Below are positions 6,290 through 10,874 of a stretch of 10,874 nt of DNA, one piece after another. The notes beneath the pieces were generated by a model. It ran no database searches. It was not told where the DNA came from and worked only from the letters and a program-made list of their open reading frames with translations. This stretch comes from JAGWAZ01 sp050248595 (GTDB taxonomy: Bacteria; Bacteroidota; Ignavibacteria; OLB7): NCBI GenBank assembly GCA_050248595.1, contig JBFWSB010000135.1:1-10874 (forward strand), in the 5' to 3' direction. Both the position numbers and the translations under genes were made by a program. The first letter of the stretch is position 1. Each line of letters begins with the position of its first letter.

Positions 6290-6856
6290 TCAGTTAGCAA
6301 TAGCCTCATCAGAGGTTAGTTCATTTTCTTGCGCAGATCCTTTTGGGTTGACTTCTTCCTTGCCTACCCAATAATCTTTTGCCCAGCGTTTTTGCACATA
6401 GCGGCTGTCCGTACGCCACTTAAGAAGGTCTGAAAGCAGAGTTGCATAATTAAGTGGTACTTCCTTACTCTTAAACAGACTGATCATTTGGCGTAATCGA
6501 GTAGGCAAATCTTCATCTTCACTATTGAGAAGTGCTGAGAATCGCTTGTCTAAACTTTCTTGGCCCACTGAGAGTTTTGCACGTAGGTTGCGAGCGGCAG
6601 TGCCAACGGATGCATCACCTTCTGTGTCGCTTGGAGGTGAAGCAAAAAGGCAAGCTGTTAGGAGGTACTTGTCGATGTCGAATTGACTGGCTTCCTTTGG
6701 AAGTGCGTTGCCAACTACTGAATAGATCGAGAAGTCACTTCCAAAATCGACAAGGCCACGGCGAAGTATTGCCAACGCGGCTCGATTATCGTCTTTCTTA
6801 AGCTTGAGTAGTCGATCAATGAAGTATTCATGTGGTCTTTGAGGCTGTGCGTTCAT
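6290..6856 (-). CDS. cse2: Cse2, Cascade small subunit (CasB)
   Basis: Cse2 forms the belly dimer of type I-E Cascade that stabilises the displaced target strand. This is the most divergent Cascade protein, and the call rests on length, predicted helical character, position between cse1 and cas7e, and some motif similarity: an N-terminal helix with FIDRLLKL, an Arg-rich segment ALAILRRGL, a central LLTACLFA helix, LDKRFSALLNSEDEDLPTRLRQMISLFKSKEVPLNY, then LLSDLLKW and WAKDYW near the end (E. coli LDWPLMARMLTWW and LLEDFV). It has 188 residues against 160 in E. coli. The excess is partly an acidic/polar C-terminal tail after residue about 165. The start has GGAGAT 8 nt upstream (6865-6870) and lies 17 bp after the cse1 stop. 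Confidence 0.9.
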   Translation of the reverse strand: MNAQPQRPHEYFIDRLLKLKKDDNRAALAILRRGLVDFGSDFSIYSVVGNALPKEASQFDIDKYLLTACLFASPPSDTEGDASVGTAARNLRAKLSVGQESLDKRFSALLNSEDEDLPTRLRQMISLFKSKEVPLNYATLLSDLLKWRTDSRYVQKRWAKDYWVGKEEVNPKGSAQENELTSDEAIAN

Positions 6857-6873
6857 AGTAGATGATCTCCGAT

Positions 6874-8397
6874 TTACGGTGTAGTACTTGGTTCAGTTGG
6901 CTTGCCCTGTTTTGATATATAAGGCGCGGCAGGTCTCAGTCCCTTGTTGGCCACTGCAACAGCTTGCAGATGACGACCTGAGGAATCAAGGGATCGTGTT
7001 GCATTATTGAAGGCATTCTGTGCAGTTCGATGTAGACATTCTGTCCATCCCCTGAGAACTTCCTCTTGATTGTCACTACTGACTAAGTCTTCAAGCACTT
7101 TAAGGAAAGGTTCTTGAAGAGATGCCCAGAACCGTCCATCCAAGTCGAGAGCACGTGCCCTGCTTGCTTGCTCATCTCCAGTTGCAGGAAGGAAATCGAA
7201 GATGCGTCTTCCGGCTCCTCGCAAAATGCGAGCTTGTTCTTCTGCTCTTGTTAACACCTCTGATAGTTGTGCTGCGAGCGATATATCCCGAAGGTACTTA
7301 CTATATAAAGGGATGGTCTCACGCTTCCATAAGCTGATCTTTGCGCGATCTGTGACCATCCCGAATACTTCAAGCATTAGCGGATGACGTTCGGCAATAG
7401 ATTGATTATCATCCAACCATTGCAAGGTTAAAGGGGGGTGGGCGCCTTGATCGGCATTGGTTTTGGTGAAGAGGATAGTAGCATCACGCCAGAGTACTCG
7501 GTCTTCACGGAGCCCCAATGGAAGTATACCCTTCAATCGCTCATGAAAGTAGTATGCAATGTGAGGATCATTGATGACTTCCGGATCAAGTGTGTCACCT
7601 CCAGTAATCCGCAATCCGGTTGCAACGACTTCCCCCAGTTCATTCTCCTCAGTTTCGAGAAAAAGTCGGCGGGATTGCCATGTGAGATAGTCGAGTAAGC
7701 CTGTGTGAGGACGTTTCTCAGACCGTATATCCTCGTTTACCTCCCACACAGGAACATCCTTTTTATTTCGCTCTCCCATTCTGGCTACGTCTTCAGGAGG
7801 AGCGTTGAGTAACAGTGCCTGAAAAAGGGAGGAACCCTTAATCCAGACAATTGCCTTTTTAATAAAGAGCGCGTTAGTAGTATAGCGGAACGGTTGACTC
7901 GACAGTCCACCAATTGCAGAGTACTGTGTTGAGACTACTCCTCTGGCAGCCTCGTTCAGAGAAAGTGTCTCGTTAATTTTTAAGTCGCTGTGACTGAAGA
8001 GGGAAGAGGTGTATGCACTCTCCTCAAGTTTCAAATAGAGTATTGGCTGAAGTGATTCACCTTTCTTTGTCGTGACTTGGTAGAAAGGGTAGGTATTGCT
8101 TAACAGGTCAAACCGATCCTCCCATTTCGTGAAGTAGTCATCGATTGGTTGCTGTTCAAATTTCCCTTTCTCCCAAAACTCTTTCCACGTTTCTTCATCT
8201 TCAGTTTCGTGAAAGATGCGGACTGAGAGTGCGAGAAGAAGTCGGTTTAGTGCAATCACCTCGGCAGGCGAGTCAGTATAGACCTCACGTATTTCATGTG
8301 ATCGAATTAAAGCATCACGAAGTCCAACTTCTCCTGTTGTCCCATCGTGAAATGTTACCGGTATCCAAGGTTCCCGGCGCAAATCGTATGAAGGCAT
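6874..8397 (-). CDS. cse1: Cse1, Cascade large subunit (CasA)
   Basis: Cse1 recognises the PAM, starts R-loop formation and docks Cas3. The 507 residues match the family (502 in E. coli). The N-terminus has the conserved LRREPWIPV (6-14; E. coli LLIDNWIPV), followed by a helical ALNRLLLALSVRIF segment (49-62), a YPFYQV segment (103-108), the GGLSSQPFRYTTNALF region (163-178), FERHPL-like ERHPLMLEVFG (336-346) and a C-terminal four-helix bundle (about 375-480) with FWASLQEPF (423-431). Only one cysteine (454) is present, so the CxxC-type zinc-binding clusters seen in E. coli CasA are missing. The start at 8397 is set by GGAGGG (8405-8410) 7 nt upstream, encoded by the last codons of cas3; only 3 bp separate the two genes. 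Confidence 0.95.
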   Translation of the reverse strand: MPSYDLRREPWIPVTFHDGTTGEVGLRDALIRSHEIREVYTDSPAEVIALNRLLLALSVRIFHETEDEETWKEFWEKGKFEQQPIDDYFTKWEDRFDLLSNTYPFYQVTTKKGESLQPILYLKLEESAYTSSLFSHSDLKINETLSLNEAARGVVSTQYSAIGGLSSQPFRYTTNALFIKKAIVWIKGSSLFQALLLNAPPEDVARMGERNKKDVPVWEVNEDIRSEKRPHTGLLDYLTWQSRRLFLETEENELGEVVATGLRITGGDTLDPEVINDPHIAYYFHERLKGILPLGLREDRVLWRDATILFTKTNADQGAHPPLTLQWLDDNQSIAERHPLMLEVFGMVTDRAKISLWKRETIPLYSKYLRDISLAAQLSEVLTRAEEQARILRGAGRRIFDFLPATGDEQASRARALDLDGRFWASLQEPFLKVLEDLVSSDNQEEVLRGWTECLHRTAQNAFNNATRSLDSSGRHLQAVAVANKGLRPAAPYISKQGKPTEPSTTP

Positions 8398-8400
8398 ATT

Positions 8401-10874
8401 CTATCCCTCCGTTCTTTTGTGGTAGATGATTCCAAGTTCTGTATGGTATTCTATGTGATTCTCCTTTTCGTCATGCCACTCCATGTTGCGGAAAATCAGA
8501 GGCTTGTGGCGATAGAGTGGGGGTGTTTGGTCAGCAATTGTTTTCCAGTTGGGGTCTTCTAAATCAAAGAACCATGTTGCCCGAAAGCCAGAAATGTTCA
8601 GTGCACACTCTTGTAACTCTCGGATTTGATCGCGGGTAAGTGGAGCTGTCGGCAAAGGATTAGAACATTCCGGATCAAGCCACAACTTGCCGTTTGCTGA
8701 TTGGTGAAGACAAACAACGCTGACGGAAATATCACCAAGTCGAGTGACTGCCTTAAAGTGCTCGTGTAGTTCAGGACTTGCCTCGTCCTCATCAGCTAAT
8801 TCCAGTTGGCGGAATGTTACCATGCTCTTTAGGTTCTGCGGCAAGGGAATCAGGCGATTCTGTGCCTCGTTATTATTAGAAGTTCGTTTTTGGAAGCTCG
8901 CCTTTTCAGCAGATGCCCACTCTTCTTTTCCACTCTCTTGCAGTGTAGCAGGTGGTGATCCCACTGACTCTGCGTAAACGCCTTCAATCAATGAACGATA
9001 GTCGTGAGGCAGGCTCCACTCCGATCGATTTTGCAAGAGATGCCAAGTCCTATAAAGTGCAGCGTGTTCGTAGACATGTCCACCACCACTGATTTCGTTG
9101 ACGTCCGGAAGTTCTCCTTCATCAGCTTCGGAGCATAGAATAACAAACCGTGGGTCAAGGAATTCTTCAGTACGGGTATGATGGTCGTGTCGGTGTAAAC
9201 GGCCAGCTCGTTGTAGTAACAGGTCAATTGGGGCAAGGTCACTGAACATCAAATCAAAATCAAGATCAAGACTTTGCTCCGCGACTTGTGTGGCTATCAG
9301 GATTCCAGGTCTATTGGACGGTCGTGTTTTACCAAAGCGAGTTAAAACGGTTTCTTCAATCGTTCTTCGCAGTCCGAAAGGATAACGTGCGTGGAAGAGA
9401 TGCAAATCGATCTTACTGGGCAATTCTTCCTCAAAAATTTTCTGGATCGCTTTGTATATCTCTTGAGATCGGTTAACCGTGTTTACGATCACACCAACAG
9501 TGCCCCCCTTTTTTGCAGCCGCTACCACGTCTCGTGCTACATTTTCTATGTCCGGGAGACTCCAATCGATAACTGCGCGTTGGCTCTTACTTGCGTTGAA
9601 TGTGATGGGAGATGGAGACAAGCCGATACTTTCGTTTGTGTGCCAGACAGCAGGGTAGGGAGGAATGGATCCTTCTGCTTCCTCTACATCGGCTTCTTTT
9701 CTTCCAAACCATGCGTTGATGAAACTTCGTCGGGAGACGTCTGGGAGTGTTGCTGAGAGAATGATGACATCTGTGCCCATTTCCTTCAGCCACCCGAGAA
9801 GACGACAGAAGAGTTTATCCATATAGGTGTCGTAGGCATGAACCTCATCGAAGATGACTGTTTTGCCTGCAAGACCAAACATTCGCAAGAAGAAATGCTT
9901 CGAATAGAGAACAGAGAGAAGTGTCTGGTCAACTGTTCCGATACCGTAGGGAGCGAGAAGGCTTCGTTTCTTAGGCAGGAACCAGGAGGCCGTTTCTACC
10001 CGAGCTTGTTGCTGATCTTTGGCCGTCCGTTGTTCAGACTTCTGGTTCTCGTCGTTTGAATAGAGATCGCTGAATGTTCCTCGAGCTTGTAGAAAATTCT
10101 TCACCAGACGTTCTTGTTCAGGGTGGAGCGAGCTTCCGCCGTGAACGAGAAGCAGGTTGACTGCTCCACCTTTCTCTTCTGAATGAGTCCGTACAAGAAA
10201 ATCCTTAAATCGATTGAAGAGTCCATTGCTGGTTGCCTGCGAAGGCATGGCAATATAGATGCCACCATCATTCCCATGTTGTTGACGTGCACCTAAGTAC
10301 AGGGCTGCTTCTGTTTTCCCTTCACCAGTTGGAGCTTCTACGATGGTTAGAGTCGGTTGTCTTGGCTCGACGAGAGGAAGATCGATTAACGTTTGCTGCA
10401 GAGGACGGGGGGGGAAGTCGTTACCATTCCCAAAGATATGCGAGAAACTGTAGGCGGTAAGTGATGGACGCATATCAAGTCCAGCTTCTCGCCAAGCCGC
10501 TTCTGCACCTTCTCGACTTATCGGAATATACGATGTAAGGTCATCTGTGTGTGACACTTCCGGATAGTGTTCTTCCATCGACCCGAGCCAATCGGCAAGT
10601 GTACACCATCCGGCAAAGCCGAGAAGCCAAGGTTGCCATCGACTTGATGAGTCTACCATTTTTACTGCTGGAGTTCCCCAAGCTTTGAGAATTGCACTCA
10701 ATAACTGCTGTTGCTCGTTCTTCCAGCCTTCATCACCAAGTGCATGTCGTGTTATTACCTGATTGCCCCACTCTTTCCGCGACCATAATTTCCCGTGGTG
10801 AAATCCAACAAATGCGGCGATGCTTTCAAGTATTGTTCGCTCCTCAGTTGAAATTGTATCCTGATCGTTAAGAG
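8401..10874 (-). CDS. cas3: Cas3 nuclease-helicase, 5' end outside the window
   Basis: Cas3 is recruited to Cascade R-loops, nicks the displaced strand and degrades it while moving 3'-5'. The frame is open from the right edge to the TAG at 8401, giving 823 residues; about 888 make the full E. coli protein, so the N-terminal part of the HD domain is missing here. Visible HD-domain remains are the FHHGK motif (two His codons at 10795-10800) and TLADWLGS (metal-binding Asp). Superfamily 2 helicase motifs follow: motif I APTGEGKT (10312-10335), motif II DEVH (9838-9849), motif III SAT (9748-9756), and motifs V and VI in IATQVAEQSLDLDFD and QRAGRLHRH (QRAGR at 9199-9213). The C-terminal accessory domain ends in TELGIIYHKRTEG. 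A TTG at 10701 is the longest start inside the window, but the upstream residues continue the HD domain, so it is not the real start. Confidence 0.97.
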   Translation of the reverse strand, partial: LNDQDTISTEERTILESIAAFVGFHHGKLWSRKEWGNQVITRHALGDEGWKNEQQQLLSAILKAWGTPAVKMVDSSSRWQPWLLGFAGWCTLADWLGSMEEHYPEVSHTDDLTSYIPISREGAEAAWREAGLDMRPSLTAYSFSHIFGNGNDFPPRPLQQTLIDLPLVEPRQPTLTIVEAPTGEGKTEAALYLGARQQHGNDGGIYIAMPSQATSNGLFNRFKDFLVRTHSEEKGGAVNLLLVHGGSSLHPEQERLVKNFLQARGTFSDLYSNDENQKSEQRTAKDQQQARVETASWFLPKKRSLLAPYGIGTVDQTLLSVLYSKHFFLRMFGLAGKTVIFDEVHAYDTYMDKLFCRLLGWLKEMGTDVIILSATLPDVSRRSFINAWFGRKEADVEEAEGSIPPYPAVWHTNESIGLSPSPITFNASKSQRAVIDWSLPDIENVARDVVAAAKKGGTVGVIVNTVNRSQEIYKAIQKIFEEELPSKIDLHLFHARYPFGLRRTIEETVLTRFGKTRPSNRPGILIATQVAEQSLDLDFDLMFSDLAPIDLLLQRAGRLHRHDHHTRTEEFLDPRFVILCSEADEGELPDVNEISGGGHVYEHAALYRTWHLLQNRSEWSLPHDYRSLIEGVYAESVGSPPATLQESGKEEWASAEKASFQKRTSNNNEAQNRLIPLPQNLKSMVTFRQLELADEDEASPELHEHFKAVTRLGDISVSVVCLHQSANGKLWLDPECSNPLPTAPLTRDQIRELQECALNISGFRATWFFDLEDPNWKTIADQTPPLYRHKPLIFRNMEWHDEKENHIEYHTELGIIYHKRTEG
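8405..8410 (-). promoter_or_regulatory. Ribosome binding site for cse1
   Basis: GGAGGG on the minus strand, 7 nt before the cse1 ATG, lies within the final codons of cas3. It supports the chosen cse1 start and coupled translation of the two genes. Confidence 0.75.

Overview
The window holds a type I-E CRISPR-Cas locus and nothing else that I can support. Every gene is on the minus strand. Read in the direction of transcription (right to left), the order is cas3 (5' end outside the window), cse1/casA, cse2/casB, cas7e/casC, cas5e/casD, cas6e/casE, cas1, cas2, then a CRISPR array that runs off the left edge. This is the classic E. coli-type order. All eight proteins are recognisable by motif and by residue-level similarity to the E. 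coli proteins as I remember them. The host is a bacterium of moderate G+C (42-46% in two 120-base stretches of cas2 that I counted). I cannot name the genus. The Cas1 and Cas6e catalytic residues align closely with the E. coli ones.

Layout. Positions 1-2182 are the array: 36 repeats of 29 bp with 35 complete spacers, all identical in the 28 bp core. Positions 2183 to about 2342 hold the likely leader and promoter of the array, most of it inside the 3' end of cas2. Positions 2203-3598 are the adaptation genes cas2 and cas1. Positions 3599-3698 are the only real intergenic gap in the operon and contain a perfect 13-bp inverted repeat. Positions 3699-8397 encode the five Cascade subunits, tightly packed or overlapping. 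Positions 8401-10874 are cas3, encoding the nuclease-helicase and lacking its N-terminus here.

How it works together. Cas1-Cas2 add new spacers at the cas2-proximal end of the array. The array is transcribed leftward on the minus strand, and Cas6e cuts each repeat at the base of its CCCCAC/GTGGGG hairpin, leaving an 8-nt 5' handle GUGAUCCG. Cse1, Cse2, Cas7, Cas5 and Cas6e with one crRNA form Cascade, and Cse1 recruits Cas3 to unwind and degrade the target.

Points that go beyond routine annotation are: a 61-residue unrecognised C-terminal extension on Cas2 whose coding DNA contains a good promoter (TTGACA-17 bp-TATGAA) pointing at the array; two 33-nt spacers whose boundary bases look like one-base slips on an AAG-type PAM; the hairpin between the interference and adaptation genes; and a highly charged insertion in Cas7. 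I see no additional unknown defence gene in the window.
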